A stretch of DNA of 64,000 nucleotides from Sacculina carcini (GCA_916048095.2 OU696592.1:6717927-6781926); one strand, 5' to 3'; positions 31,949 to 42,452 are shown, numbered from the stretch's first letter. Program-made: numbers and translations. The notes: generated by a model not told the origin, from the letters alone.

Positions 31949-33000
31949 GACTTAGCACGAAGACGGCGTAATTCGGGGGTCCACCATGGCTGAGGAGAAA
32001 CGTTAGATTTGACAGTGTAACGACACATTGGGAATATTAAATCATTAATTTTAGATAGGGAGTCGTCCAAGAAGGGCAGAAGAGCTGAGGGAGGGAGGGA
32101 ATAGTAAAGGTTAGGGTCAAAAGAGACAGAGGCGAGATTGTTGAAAAGTGAGGCATCAAAATGTTTGTAGTCTCGTGCAAAAAAAATTTTAGGCGGAGGA
32201 TTGGTGTTACTGGTTTGATGACTTAGTTTAAATGAAATTAGGGAGTGATCTGATATGGCAATATCAGGAGGATATGTGATGATGTCTGGAGGAATGAGCT
32301 TAGCAGATGTTTCGGTACAAATGAGGAGGTCAAGGGTATGACCTGATATATGAGAACGGCCAGAGTTCATTATGGTGAGGTCCCAGGAATTTAGAAGGGA
32401 AAGGAAATCAGTTGAGTGTGGGTGATGGGAGGGCTGATCAACCCAAAAATTAAAGTCACCAAGTAATATGAAGTTGTCGGAAAAACGCTGAAATAGGATG
32501 GCAATAATACTGTCGAAATCAGAATTGAATTGAGTCGATGAGCCAGGGTTATTATGGCGATAAACAAGTAAAATTCCAAGAGGACGCGCAGCAGGCAAAG
32601 ACAGAGAAAGTGCAATGTACTCAAAAGAAGGGGAAGTAAATGAGAGATCATTGAGTAAATTTAGGGCAAAAGAAGAGCGGAGAATGACACCCACACCTCC
32701 ACCTTTATACTTAGTAGAGGAAGAAGAAGATCGACAAACATGAAAGAACTTGAAAGAATGAGGCAATTGGGCAGAAAAAACTGAAACATCAGACTCAAGC
32801 AGCCATGTCTCAGTAAGCATAAGGAGAGAAAGATTAAGGTGAGAAATAATATCACAAATATAGGACGTCTTATTACGGGCAGAACGGATATTGAGTAGGC
32901 CAACAGGGAAAAATTTAGGATCATTCTGAGTGCCAGACAGGTGAGGGGCACCAGGGAGGGTGAGAGCCGGTGCAGGGGCAGTGGTAGAGCGCGGGAGTAG
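31949..33000 (-). pseudogene. LINE A ORF2, endonuclease half
   Basis: Apurinic-like endonuclease: NIRSARNKTSYI, MLTETWLLES with the catalytic Glu, LLGDFNFWVD and AISDHSLISFKL. It continues to PWWTPELRRLRAKS, where LINE B interrupts. Right boundary approximate: the frame stays open towards the end of ORF1. Confidence 0.8.
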
Positions 33001-34182
33001 TCATTGGTTAGCAGGGGAGGGCGGAGAAGAGACAACAGTAGTAGTGGGAGGGAGGGAAGTGGTAGGGGGAGCAGAGAGAGGGGTGGAGGAGGGTGATGGA
33101 AGAGGGGCCACAATGGTGCGTTTACGGAGGGACTCACGAACTGCGATGAAAGAGGGACAGCTGGGCGAAAAAGAGGAGTGGCTGGAGGGGCGATTGCGAC
33201 GGGCACAATTGATACACTGGGCGCTGGAGCGATTGTGACAGACGGCGGACATGTGTGATCCCGCACAGTGCCCACATGCCACCTTGTTGTTGTTAGCGCA
33301 GCGCTCAGTCCGATGGCCGAGACCCGCGCAGCGACCGCAGTGTACCACCCAAAAGCGATCATACACCACGCAGCAGCGGAGGCCGATAAAGAGTCGATCT
33401 CCGACCGCCTTGATGCCGCGACGGACTTCCGGCGAAACAGCCAGAACAGCATTCGTTTGTCCAGACTTGGACCGGTGGATGAACAGTAGCTTTAGTTGAG
33501 AGGCAGGAGCAGATGACACGATGGGGTTCTTCAGTCGCAGGGTAGACACGAGCATTTCGGGGGTCAGAGGAGCTGGGACGTTGGTGAGGGTAATTTTAGG
33601 CATGATCGAAGGTTGACGCTTGTGCACCGTCAGCTCAATATTTTCGATTTGGCTACCAAGTTTTTTGGCAGCATCCTGGGCAGCCTCTTCGGAGCAGCAC
33701 TTTAGGACGACTCCCCCCTTCGACGTCTGACGTACCTGCGCCACTGGCACCGTGTCCAGCACCTTTTCGATGATGTCCGTCTTGATAGGAGCCGCCGTCT
33801 TGTTATTTAGAACAACTGCGAACGAGTGGTTCGCAGCTCCCTTGACAGTCGGACGGGTGTAAGTGGCGGACTCAGATTGCGAAGACCTAATCTCCTCTAC
33901 AAGCTCCGTCTTCAGCTGGGCAAGCTGAATCTCTAGTTTGCTGCAGAGCTCAGATAGAGTGTTCTGGCTGGAGTCACGTTTAGCATATGAAAAATCAGAG
34001 ACGCACTCAGGACACACCCAGAAAAGTTTATGTTTTTTCAGCGCTGTGTGCGCCGCTGAAGACAGGGCGGCACAGGACGGGTGGAATGTGCGATCACACC
34101 CCGGGCAGAGTATGCGGGCGCCCGTTGTCACGCTCTCACCGCAAGTGCACGAACGCACCTTATCAGTTGATCTTGCTGGCAT
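33001..34182 (-). CDS. LINE A ORF1: PHD-like finger and zinc-knuckle protein (393 aa)
   Basis: RNA-binding or chaperone-type protein of the LINE. ATG at 34182 (MPARSTDKV). Residues 11-65 hold a PHD-like Cys/His cluster (CTCGE, LCPGCDRTFHPSC, WVCPECV). A central basic domain follows, then three Cys-rich knuckles at about 285-330 (CGRCAGLGHRTERC, CGHCAGSHMSAVC, CINCARR), and a Ser/Pro-rich end. PHD-finger ORF1 proteins are known in some CR1/L2-type LINEs of invertebrates. The frame is intact. Confidence 0.82.
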   Translation of the reverse strand: MPARSTDKVRSCTCGESVTTGARILCPGCDRTFHPSCAALSSAAHTALKKHKLFWVCPECVSDFSYAKRDSSQNTLSELCSKLEIQLAQLKTELVEEIRSSQSESATYTRPTVKGAANHSFAVVLNNKTAAPIKTDIIEKVLDTVPVAQVRQTSKGGVVLKCCSEEAAQDAAKKLGSQIENIELTVHKRQPSIMPKITLTNVPAPLTPEMLVSTLRLKNPIVSSAPASQLKLLFIHRSKSGQTNAVLAVSPEVRRGIKAVGDRLFIGLRCCVVYDRFWVVHCGRCAGLGHRTERCANNNKVACGHCAGSHMSAVCHNRSSAQCINCARRNRPSSHSSFSPSCPSFIAVRESLRKRTIVAPLPSPSSTPLSAPPTTSLPPTTTVVSSPPSPANQ

Positions 34183-34294
34183 AATGACCAGTCACAAAGT
34201 CACAGTCACAAAGTCACACTAAACAGGCAGGAGGAGCACAAAAACACGACCGCGCGGGACGAGCACTCAGACAACACTGGTCGCGTAATGAAAA

Positions 34295-34513
34295 GGTGTC
34301 GTGTAATGAACATAAAGCTGAACAAGGACAAACTGCAACTTCATTGTGTCTCGGTTACTTTCATGGGTCACCAAATTTCGTCAGGGTATATTAGAGCTGA
34401 TCCGGCGAAGATTCATGCAATCGAAAAATACCCCGAACCAAATGGCGTTGATGATCTACGAAGATTCTTGGGCGTGATTTATTACCTATCTCGTTACCTA
34501 CCAAAATGTGCTG
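34295..34513 (+). pseudogene. Gypsy #1 RT thumb/connection, inverted segment
   Basis: Plus-strand reading continues the RT interrupted at 26356 and 29305: MNIKLNKDKLQLH, VTFMGHQISSGYIRADP, DDLRRFLGVIYYLSRYLP. It is cut at 34518 by gypsy #2. The short joining piece at 29251-29299 (IYGSDRDDHDRNLNDF) belongs to the same frame. Confidence 0.85.
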
Positions 34514-34518
34514 ATATT

Positions 34519-34682
34519 TGTAACATGTTGATCATACGACCATGTATTCCACACTGCCATGCGCCACACTCCCGAGCCCCCGCGTGCGCACCGTCAAGCC
34601 ACTCCCACGATAGTGGCGTGACGTGTGACGTCACGCACCGTTCATAACACACACGCACATGTATATACATACATATGTGACA
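34519..34682 (-). repeat. Gypsy #2 3' LTR (164 bp)
   Basis: On the plus strand starts TGTAACATGTTGATC and ends CATATGTGACA, so TG...CA on both strands. It differs from the 5' LTR mainly in the length of the TA/CA run. Confidence 0.85.
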
Positions 34683-34818
34683 CCTCCTCCTCCAAGTCAA
34701 TCACAACCTATATAAAACATGAAATAAAATACACGCACATACATACACACGTTATACCTCCCCCTCCAAGTTAATCACAACATACATACCACATGAAATG
34801 GCATTGCATAACACGCGT

Positions 34819-35775
34819 TCACGGCACATAATCATTCAAATACGCCGGCGGTCGACAAATACCAATAGACCGCCGCGGTAACACACGATCCTCATTGCCT
34901 GTTGTGTTTGACCTGTTGGACGGGAGGACCTCAGGGTTGGGAAGCCCTTGGACCATCTGGTAGCTACGGGTCGACTGCACGGGATTATCTTCCCCTGCCA
35001 TCAAAATATGACGGCGATTTCGTCGATACAGTGTGCCACCAACTTTTACCAAATACGACTAATAGGGTAGTTTCCTTACACATTCTCCCCGTGACCACGA
35101 GTTTTGATCCGGCCGTTTTACCCGAACTGCTGTCCCTGGACGAATCGGCGGCAATGACCGCACTCCCTGATGATCATAATAATGTTTCTGATCGGCTTTG
35201 CTATTCAGCAAATTGTCCCGAACCCCTTTGGGAGGATCCGGCTCTAATGAACGTCGGGTTTTGGGCATCAGAGTGCGACACCGACGTCCGAACATAACGT
35301 GCGCCGGCGAGAAGGCTGTATATTGACTGGGTGTATTTCGCCAAAGCATGAGCGCCCACATGGGATTCTGTCGAGTATCGTGCGCTTTTCGGAAGATCCC
35401 CTTGATTAGCTTGACAGCGTTTTCTGCACGACCATTCGACTGCGGATACCTCGGGCTTGTCGTTATATGCAACATATCCACAAATGACGCAAACTCTTTG
35501 AAGTCAAGACTGGCAAATTGTGGCCCGTTATCAGACACAAGTACTTCCGGCACACCATAACGAGCAAATTGGTGGGAGAGAATATTTGTCACAGCCGTCG
35601 TTGTTACAGGCGACAATTGTTCAACTTCAATATATCCACTGAAGTAATCGACTAAAACGAGATAATTAGACCGCGAAATTCGAATATATCCGTGCCAACT
35701 TTTTGCCACGGCCGACTTGGCACCTCGTGCGGCGTTAACGGCTCTGGAGGCTGTTGGGGACGGTATGAAATGCAT
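34819..35775 (-). pseudogene. Gypsy #2 integrase core and C-terminus
   Basis: Integrase core with LVSDNGPQFASLDFKEF and PQSNGRAENAVKLI (D and E of the DDE triad), then MWALMLWRNTPSQY and a C-terminal RRNRRHIL tail. Two frames (34819-35052 and 35059-35775) with a stop or shift near 35055 and another break near 35690, where the TDIF part is in a different frame. Confidence 0.85.
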
Positions 35776-35792
35776 GTTTCACATCGTAATAT

Positions 35793-36593
35793 TGTGGCGT
35801 ACACACTTATTCACACACACATGTTTCTTTTGTATTGATTGTCGTTGTATTATTTTAGTTTATGCGTTGCATGTTTATGTTGTGCGTGTGTTTGCGTTAT
35901 GTGCGTTGCGTGTTTGTTTCATTGCATAAATCCATTTCATTGTATAAATTTACACACTTCGCAATATGATTGTATGTATGTTCGCACCGTGCACACCACC
36001 GGATGTGATATTTTCGTCGCCTATTTGCGCCGTGTGTTTACGTCGCCGTCTGGCTATGTCATCGCCGTCTGGCTATGTCGTGTTTGTGTCGCGCTGTATA
36101 TTCGCGCCGCCTGTGTGCTTGTGTCTGTCTGTTTGAGCCGCCTGTGTGCGCTGCCCATTCTCCACGCAAGCCGGCGGAAGTGCTACTGTGTGTTAACACC
36201 ACCCACGACGATCGTAGTCCCGCTATTTCCCGCGACAATTCACACGACTGTTTGCTCAGACATCGCACGGCACCTTCCAGACGGTCACGTGACCGGTGTC
36301 CTACTTGGAGTGAAGGTATTCCGGCCGGTGCTACAGGTGTTGGACAAGTCAGTCGAGAATAGTGCGTGCTGTCACACAGTGCTAGAGTTGTTCGCTCGCT
36401 TCATTGTGTTCCCGCTACTTACTCGTGCTCCCCGCGTATTCGTGTTCAGCCGCTGCGGGTATCGTATCTTATTGTATTGTTTCGTAATTGTAATTATGTA
36501 TTAATGTTATGTGAATGTGTGAATGTAATATATAGCTGATTTACTAATTGTTCTCTATGCATGTTTAACCGTACTTAACAAGTGTAGTTAACA
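35793..36593. mobile_element. Solo LTR, 801 bp, nested in gypsy #2 integrase
   Basis: Begins TGTGGCGTACAC and ends GTAGTTAACA, flanked by ATAT (35789-35792 and 36594-36597). It splits the integrase zinc-binding domain: its second cysteine pair (CETC) lies left of the LTR, and the histidine part (HRSHIG) right of it. Also present at 57100-57892, so it predates the duplication. No gene is seen inside. Confidence 0.75.
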
Positions 36594-36617
36594 ATATCTT
36601 GTCCCTCACCATTGCCG

Positions 36618-37124
36618 TCATTCCGGGCCAAAAGGCATTATCCCGGGCCAGCCTGAGTATTGAACTCCAATGTGACTTCTGTGAAACCTATTTAACAATT
36701 CAAGTCGCATTGACGATGGAATGACCAGCCTGTTTGACTTGTAAACCAGGCCGTTCTGAACCGACGCGGGGGCTCCTTGTTTTCTCAATGCCGACACGTA
36801 CGCGCTCACCGTTTCTCCCGACTGCTGTACCCGCTGGTAGAAGCGGTACCACTCGAGCACCTCGTTCTTGCGCGGCGCACAGTACTTCTCAAATTCTTGA
36901 ACTAGCGCGTCCAAGCCATCCGTTTCCGTCCAACTGAAATGAGACGCCACTTCTTGAGCCTGCCGCCCTGCACAATTGAAAAATGTGCCCACTTGCACGG
37001 CCACCGGCTTTGTGCACAATTCTTTTGCCGCAGCAAAGTATGTCCTGTCTCTCCTCCATGCATTCCACTCCGACGCTAACACAGGTGAGGTCAACTCCAG
37101 CTCCGGAGGCTGTCTAGCTGCCAT
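36618..37124 (-). pseudogene. Gypsy #2 gag fused to integrase N-terminus
   Basis: From ATG 37124 (MAARQPPELE) about 110 residues of gag (EWNAWRRDRTYFAAA, then EVLEWYRFYQRVQQSGETV) run in frame into QNGLVYKSNRLVIPSSMR and LLNRFHRSHIGVQ, the start of integrase. The missing part is the end of gag plus protease, RT and RNase H. Because the junction is in frame, the deletion derivative keeps one open frame. Confidence 0.8.
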
Positions 37125-37218
37125 CCTTGAAACCCGCACAACAAAACTCACAGAGAAACGACACCACTCACACACACTCACAAATAACTCAAAAATCTAC
37201 TGGGCCCTTCTGACACCA

Positions 37219-37358
37219 TGTAACATGTTGATCATACGACCATGTATTGCAGACTGCCCTGCGCCACACTCCCGAGCCCCCGCGTGACGTCACACGTCAA
37301 GCTACTCCAACGATAGTGGCGTGACGCGTGACGTCACGCACCGTTCATAACACACACG

Positions 37359-37404
<46 letters not shown>

Positions 37405-37415
37405 CATATGTGACA
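37219..37415 (-). repeat. Gypsy #2 5' LTR (197 bp)
   Basis: Same ends as 34519-34682, with a TA dinucleotide run (about 37365-37400) making it longer. The adjacent primer-binding site lies at 37201-37218. Confidence 0.85.
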
Positions 37416-37420
37416 ATATT

Positions 37421-38262
37421 TTACAACCTCTGCACAATCTGTTGAGAAAAGTCGTGCCCAGGACATTTCTGAAAACTCTCTGCTGACACAGATAGACCGA
37501 ATGGGAGTCTTAGCCATCGATACCGAACACAGTGGGTTTGGAAAGTCGTCAGATAACTATATTTATCATCAAGTTTCACATGCCAATATCCTGAGGCAAG
37601 ATCGGCTTTGCTGAAAATCTTCGCACAGCTCAGTTCATGCAAGACATCATCGAGAACAGGTATGACGTAATGTTCCCTCATGAGACTTTTATTCAGCTCT
37701 TTTGGATCGATGCATACTCTGATAGACCCGTCTTTTTTTCTTACAGCTACCATTTCGCTTACCCATTCAGTTGGCTTGCTGACGGGCGCCAGTACCTCGG
37801 CTTCCACCAACGATTCTAGTTTTTTTCCAGTTGCGGTCGAATGGACACTGGGACTCGTCGACACGGCATAATCGACGGATGTGATTCACTCTTCAACTTC
37901 AGTTGACAATTCCCGGCAAAACAACCCAGAGTATCATCCAAAACATCTGAAAATTGCTTCTCAACATTGATAGCATTAACTCTTTCAAAGTTGTGCTCGT
38001 TAACATCAATTAGCTGCATCTGTCGGGCAGCTCTCAGACCCAGCAACGGACACATATCACCATCATAAACAACATTGTACTCGACATTGTACTTTTCACT
38101 ATTCTTCGGATTCATCACATTCATTCTAGACGTGCCGACTGGCTTCATCTTTTGCCGGCTCCATGTGCGTAGCACAGTGTGCGTTTTGTTCACTTTATTC
38201 ACATAGTGGTCGCCGACTGCATTTGATGCATTTGCATTTGCCTTGATGGATGCATTTGATTT
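37421..38262 (-). pseudogene. Gypsy #1 protease-RT N-terminal fragment
   Basis: Minus-strand frames 37864-37421 and about 38262-37816. The linker between protease and RT has LLGLRAARQMQLIDVNEHNF; RT has KKLESLVEAEVLAPV, DGSIRVCIDPKELN, KADLASGYWHVKL and RLPFGLSVSAESFQ. A homopolymer of seven T at about 37820 causes a one-base frameshift, present in both duplicons. After SFQK the frame turns into antisense of the RT thumb: the second inversion junction. Upstream it fuses to brm sequence at 38263; gag and the 5' LTR are gone. Confidence 0.85.
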
Positions 38263-38577
38263 AATTTTGATGAGCTCGAGGTTGATTTTACGCTGTTGTG
38301 CAAGAACGCCCAGGTTTACAACGAGGAGGCATCGCTGATTCACGAAGACAGCATTGTACTGGAGCGAGTGTTCGCCAATGCGCGTGCCAAGGTGGAGGCT
38401 GAGCTGGAGGCGTCCGCCGCGGCGACTAGTGGCGCTACAGCCAGCGACAACAACGAAGACGATGAGGTGTTGTCGAAACGACGCAGTCGTGGAGGTCGCA
38501 GTCCCGTCTCCGGCAAGAAGAAACGCAAGAGAATCACCGACGACGATGACGATGACGAAGAAGATGGAGATGAATGA
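38263..38577 (+). pseudogene. Detached brm 3' coding end, copy I
   Basis: Matches brm from 15750 to its stop codon with very few changes (GGPASDN becomes GATASDN), including the end of the bromodomain ([10 protein letters not shown]) and the acidic tail. No ATPase part is present. It starts at AATTTTGATGAGCTCGAGG, directly joined to gypsy #1. The frame is still open (94 codons from a start within it), but no promoter is evident, so I treat it as a gene fragment. Confidence 0.88.
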
Positions 38578-38921
38578 TGCGGATCGTTCCCTCTGCTAAA
38601 TATGTTGGCCCATTGCATTACATTGAATGTGTGTTTGTGTGTTGAATTCGCTATTTTCGTTGTCATTTTCAAACCACCCTACTGTGTGTTTGTGTTTGCT
38701 TTACGTGTTGACGCTGCGCGCGTGTGTGTGTTATGGGTGGTCTTTATCTTCAGCATCATGCAGTTTAATTGGTAGACATCAGTTGGATATTTGCATAATT
38801 GGCGTTTTTTTGCTGTAGTCAATACATATGTAGTTACCTCGCTTTAATATCGCTTGTTTTGTTTGTGTCGGGAGCTATGGTTTTCTACGTGCGGGTTTTT
38901 GCATTATGTTTGCTTCATACT
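38578..38921 (+). other. brm 3' flank module after brm tail I
   Basis: Repeats 16065-16410 almost exactly, including CTAAATATGTTGG as in parental brm. It is interrupted after GCTTCATACT by the LTR retrotransposon and resumes at 43880. Confidence 0.8.
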
Positions 38922-39562
38922 TGTAGTTGTATTGGAGAACAAATGATGGACGATGAAATATATATAACACAATCACACAATAGCACAATATGACACCGAG
39001 TAAATACACACAACGCTCGATATTCACACCGCGGAAACGAGTACAAAACACCAAGAACAACGCGCTCGGCACCCCGCCGTACACTCTCACTCAAAGCTTC
39101 CGCGCACCGTTCACACTCACACCATGAACGCTTGATCTCGACTGCCCATGAAACTCAACGCGTCATCGCACCCCCTTTACACTGCCCATACTTCCCCCAG
39201 TTACATCGCCACCAAGACAGTACGGGATAGACGCACACGCGCACACATGCACACGCACACACACACTCACATGCACACACGTACACACACGTGCACACCA
39301 TCTGCCTGTATAACCAGTGCTGCGCATACAGACACGCACGCATTCACAAACAAACATCTACCGCTCGCGCAAGGACCACAGCCACACAAACACGTGACTG
39401 CACACACACATACACGGCCTCTGCCAACGCGACCAGTGCTGCGCGTGTATACAGACACACAGACATACAAACGTTGAATGTCATGTAAGCAAACGTTCAA
39501 TATATCGGAACAACTCGCGCATCGCTCGCTCTGGCGCCTCGGATGAACACTGTGAAATTACA
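38922..39562 (-). repeat. 3' LTR of the intact retrotransposon
   Basis: 641 bp; on the plus strand TGTAGTTGTATTGG...GAAATTACA. Includes CA-rich and CACACACGTG-type stretches at about 39230-39300. Long frames inside are shared by both LTRs and low-complexity. Confidence 0.93.
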
Positions 39563-42452
39563 CTCCCCCCTGTTGCTCATCGCAACAAAAACACCGAGGG
39601 GCTACACGCCGTCGATTAGACCTCCGAGGCGATTCTGCGGGTGCGACGTCGTGCGATGCCACGTTGGCCCTCGGGGCTCGCCCAAAACTCACGACCAGCT
39701 CTTCATCGTCTGAAATCGGTTGCTGAGCGACTTCGGGCTCAGTATGCCGCATACGCAGGTCCCGAACATGTCGCGGTACACCGTCAACATCCACTGATTG
39801 ATTAGACACAACACGAGTCACTACGCCGGGTAAATATTTGCTGTAACAGCGACTGTTTGGTGGCTTTGCCCACACCAAGTCACCTTGAACAAACGGGCAC
39901 TCTTCGACGTCCTGGCGTGCAACAGATAAATCATGACCGAGTCCTTTCACTCGCGCAGTGTACTGATACAACATGTTGAATGGAGATGTTGATTCATCAT
40001 TGTTTTGCGGCCGGACGTTGAACCAATATACAGCTTCCTGAATGGTGCATTGCTTGCGAGCAGCGATTGTTTTAACCGAACGATGACATCTCTCCACTAT
40101 ACCGTTGCCGGATGGTGCATGAGCACATCGGTAGTGGATTCTCACCCCCCAACTGGTCGCGAATTGCCGAAACTCTCTGCTTCTGAACGCAGTGTCGTTA
40201 TCGAGCAAAATTTCACGCGGGGCAGACCTCTCAAGAAACAGCGATTCAAGTAATGCCACCACAACAGCACTTGTCTGCACACGAACACATTTCCAAAGAG
40301 TGAACCGAGACGGTCCACAATCGATGATTGAGAGGTAATGACAACCACCGTAGTGCGTGAAATCAATGGCAATCCTGTCCCACACATCTCTGACGCTCAA
40401 GTTTCCATTCCTCCACTTCACTGGGGCGGGATCTACGGAGTTGCACACATCGCATTTTCGCACTACTGCATATACCTCGCGTCGGGTGACACCTGGGTCG
40501 GCTTTTCGAGCAAAAAACAGTGACTTCCTGACGCCTGGGTGACCAGAATCGTGGTGGATATTACTGATCAGTTGATTTCTATCTATTCCAGCGGCACAAA
40601 TCGGCGCGTCACGCAATTCATTATCCTTCAACCAGGTCCGTGGCACCCGAGTGAGCACATCTGCTTTGTTCTCTGCAGATTTAACGAGTTTTACTTCAAT
40701 TGACATGTCATATTCATGTGCAAGATCGGCAATGAGGCTGATTCTGCGGCGAATGAGCATTTCCCCCGCGGCCTTTGTTTTGACGCGTGATTTTCCAGAC
40801 AGCGCATCTTTCACCCATTTATGCACCACTGCGGAGTCCGTCATCAATTCGATACTTTTCATTTCCCACACAATGGCCAAATTGATGCCCTTGACCACCG
40901 CATCTAGCTCTGCCATATTAATATGCGTGGCGTCATCTCGTCTTAGCCATGCGGCATCTTCAATCACGTCTCCGTTTGACTCAAGACATGCTCCAATTGC
41001 CAGCGAGCTTGCGTCTACCCAAAGGCGAGCAGTAATCCCACTCACGTCCCAACGCCCATGTGATGGATCTTCTCGGTTGACTTTTCTGTCCAAATCAGCT
41101 ACGACACTCTTGAGATGATCATCGTTGATTTCGTCGTCCCAGCCACACGACACAGCGTTCGCCTTTCTCTTGACAAATGCTGAAGCCACTCTCAACCAAC
41201 CACACGACGGATAGTGAGCAATGAGTGCCCCACAATACGAAAACAATGACCTTTTTGTGAGCTTAGCTGGCAATTCCGGTAAATTGTTGTCTCTGGCCCA
41301 AGTGAGATGTCCACGCTCCTCCCAAACACGCAGACCCAATACTCTCGACCCATCTGCGACGACTTCGGGAGCCTTGCTGCTCAACCCATATCGTGCAAAG
41401 TGGCATTTGATGCGTTCCGGTGAGACAATATCGGCCTTGAACAAAATGTCATCCACATAGGCTGATGCCACACTTTCTATCTCTCGGTCCATCTTCAGTG
41501 TTGCGTCCACCACTGCCTTCATAACCATTGGCGCCACATTCAAACCAAATCCAAGTCTTGTGAGGCAAAAGCGAGTTCCGTCGATCACAACAGTTTGATA
41601 CGGCCACAGTGACTGATCAACTCGAATCTGCAAGTAAGCTTTCTCAAGGTCCAATATACCCACATTGACGCCCATACGACGCCATTCACGCAGCTTTTGG
41701 CCGCACGCGTCAGCATCCGCTGTGTGGCTATCAATGCTTTTGTTCACTTCCCTGTAGTCGAGTACCGGCCGGACCTTGTTTTTATTTGGCTGCTCGACAG
41801 CCATCAACGGTATGAGGCCTTTTACCGGACCGAACCTGGCTTCATCATACTCCACCAGCCAACCTCTGGCAATCCAATCACGCAATTCCGTCACGTACTG
41901 AGGTCGATTAGACTTTTTCACGTGGTATTCTGATATCTGATTGTGTAACATCCCAGGCTCTACACCGTTGGCCCACTTCCAGCGAACTGTCCAGAAACCA
42001 CCCCTGTCGGTGAATGATAGTGAAAAATCCTTTTCATCGACGTGTATGTCGTCATCCACATGCTTTTTATCATCAGACGAACCCAACGCAGTGTGAGTGT
42101 GCACCAGTTTACCACGTAACACAGAATCATTCGCACATGGATTGAACGTAATATTACTGTCAGGAGATATACACACACCCTTCAACGACGTGATGGCATT
42201 CATTCCCAAGATGAAATCGAACCCCAGTGGCCTTGTCTGTGAAACAACAACTTCATGGCACGGTAGAACATCATCACCAATACTGAGTGTCACTGTGCCC
42301 GTTCCCAACGTCGAGAATCTCTCACCGCTCATGGTTACGACACTCACCTTTTTGCGCGCCCATTTTCTGCAGCAGGACACATGTGCTATGCTTTGACTGC
42401 AGCCCGTGTCGACGAGCGCACGTCGCTCAACACCGTCGATGGTCGCATTCAC
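39558..42452 (-). CDS. Retrotransposon pol: protease, RT, RNase H, integrase (about 965 aa)
   Basis: Open from before 42452 in the -1 frame relative to gag and overlapping its end, so it is probably made by -1 frameshifting as a gag-pol fusion; no ATG is needed. Aspartic protease near residue 14 (LVDTGCSQSIA); RT about 180-400 with LDLEKAYLQIRV, RLGFGLNVAP and the catalytic YVDDILF; RNase H about 480-600 (LWVDASSLAIGACLE, MAELDAVVKG, LMTDSAVVHKW); integrase about 640-870 with a zinc-binding HHDSGHPG...CDVC, IDFTHYGG, LLDNDTAFRSREF and SGNGIVERCHRSVK. All catalytic residues are present, with no stop or shift. The order RT-RNase H-integrase is Ty3/gypsy-like. Confidence 0.92.
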   Translation of the reverse strand: MNATIDGVERRALVDTGCSQSIAHVSCCRKWARKKVSVVTMSGERFSTLGTGTVTLSIGDDVLPCHEVVVSQTRPLGFDFILGMNAITSLKGVCISPDSNITFNPCANDSVLRGKLVHTHTALGSSDDKKHVDDDIHVDEKDFSLSFTDRGGFWTVRWKWANGVEPGMLHNQISEYHVKKSNRPQYVTELRDWIARGWLVEYDEARFGPVKGLIPLMAVEQPNKNKVRPVLDYREVNKSIDSHTADADACGQKLREWRRMGVNVGILDLEKAYLQIRVDQSLWPYQTVVIDGTRFCLTRLGFGLNVAPMVMKAVVDATLKMDREIESVASAYVDDILFKADIVSPERIKCHFARYGLSSKAPEVVADGSRVLGLRVWEERGHLTWARDNNLPELPAKLTKRSLFSYCGALIAHYPSCGWLRVASAFVKRKANAVSCGWDDEINDDHLKSVVADLDRKVNREDPSHGRWDVSGITARLWVDASSLAIGACLESNGDVIEDAAWLRRDDATHINMAELDAVVKGINLAIVWEMKSIELMTDSAVVHKWVKDALSGKSRVKTKAAGEMLIRRRISLIADLAHEYDMSIEVKLVKSAENKADVLTRVPRTWLKDNELRDAPICAAGIDRNQLISNIHHDSGHPGVRKSLFFARKADPGVTRREVYAVVRKCDVCNSVDPAPVKWRNGNLSVRDVWDRIAIDFTHYGGCHYLSIIDCGPSRFTLWKCVRVQTSAVVVALLESLFLERSAPREILLDNDTAFRSREFRQFATSWGVRIHYRCAHAPSGNGIVERCHRSVKTIAARKQCTIQEAVYWFNVRPQNNDESTSPFNMLYQYTARVKGLGHDLSVARQDVEECPFVQGDLVWAKPPNSRCYSKYLPGVVTRVVSNQSVDVDGVPRHVRDLRMRHTEPEVAQQPISDDEELVVSFGRAPRANVASHDVAPAESPRRSNRRRVAPRCFCCDEQQGGV

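Larger units (their letters stand above)
29306..34288 (-). mobile_element. L2/CR1-like LINE 'A' inserted in gypsy #1, with LINE 'B' nested
   Basis: Absent from the second duplicon, where TTTTCTGAAAAGGTGTCG is continuous at about 55590. The 6-mer TGAAAA is repeated on both sides (29300-29305 and 34289-34294). Element sense is minus: 5' UTR, ORF1 (34182-33001), ORF2 endonuclease (to 31949), nested LINE B (31948-31488), ORF2 RT (31482-29619), 3' UTR, and a tail ending GCGCTATAACAAATACATG plus GTTT repeats. Apart from LINE B it looks near complete. Confidence 0.85.
34519..37415 (-). mobile_element. Gypsy #2, internally deleted LTR element inserted in gypsy #1
   Basis: Both LTRs present (34519-34682 and 37219-37415), flanked by the 5 bp duplication ATATT (34514-34518 and 37416-37420). 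Sense is minus. The primer-binding site TGGTGTCAGAAGGGCCCA (37218-37201) directly follows the 5' LTR; its first 12 bases match the complement of animal tRNA-Leu 3' ends plus CCA. A GGAGGAGG purine tract precedes the 3' LTR. Protease, RT and RNase H are missing: gag runs straight into integrase. A solo LTR (35793-36593) is nested in the integrase. Confidence 0.88.

Noticed and set aside
35839..36504. Plus-strand frame of 221 aa (Cys/Val/Leu-rich) within gypsy #2
   Set aside because: It lies inside the nested solo LTR, differs by indels in the second duplicon and has no domain.
38296..38577. A short independent gene encoding the brm tail
   Set aside because: The frame begins in mid-bromodomain at a gypsy junction with no promoter; its conservation is explained by recent duplication.
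39148..39500. Frames inside the LTRs of the intact element
   Set aside because: Low-complexity Thr/His or Cys/Val frames from CA-rich LTR sequence, present identically in both LTRs.
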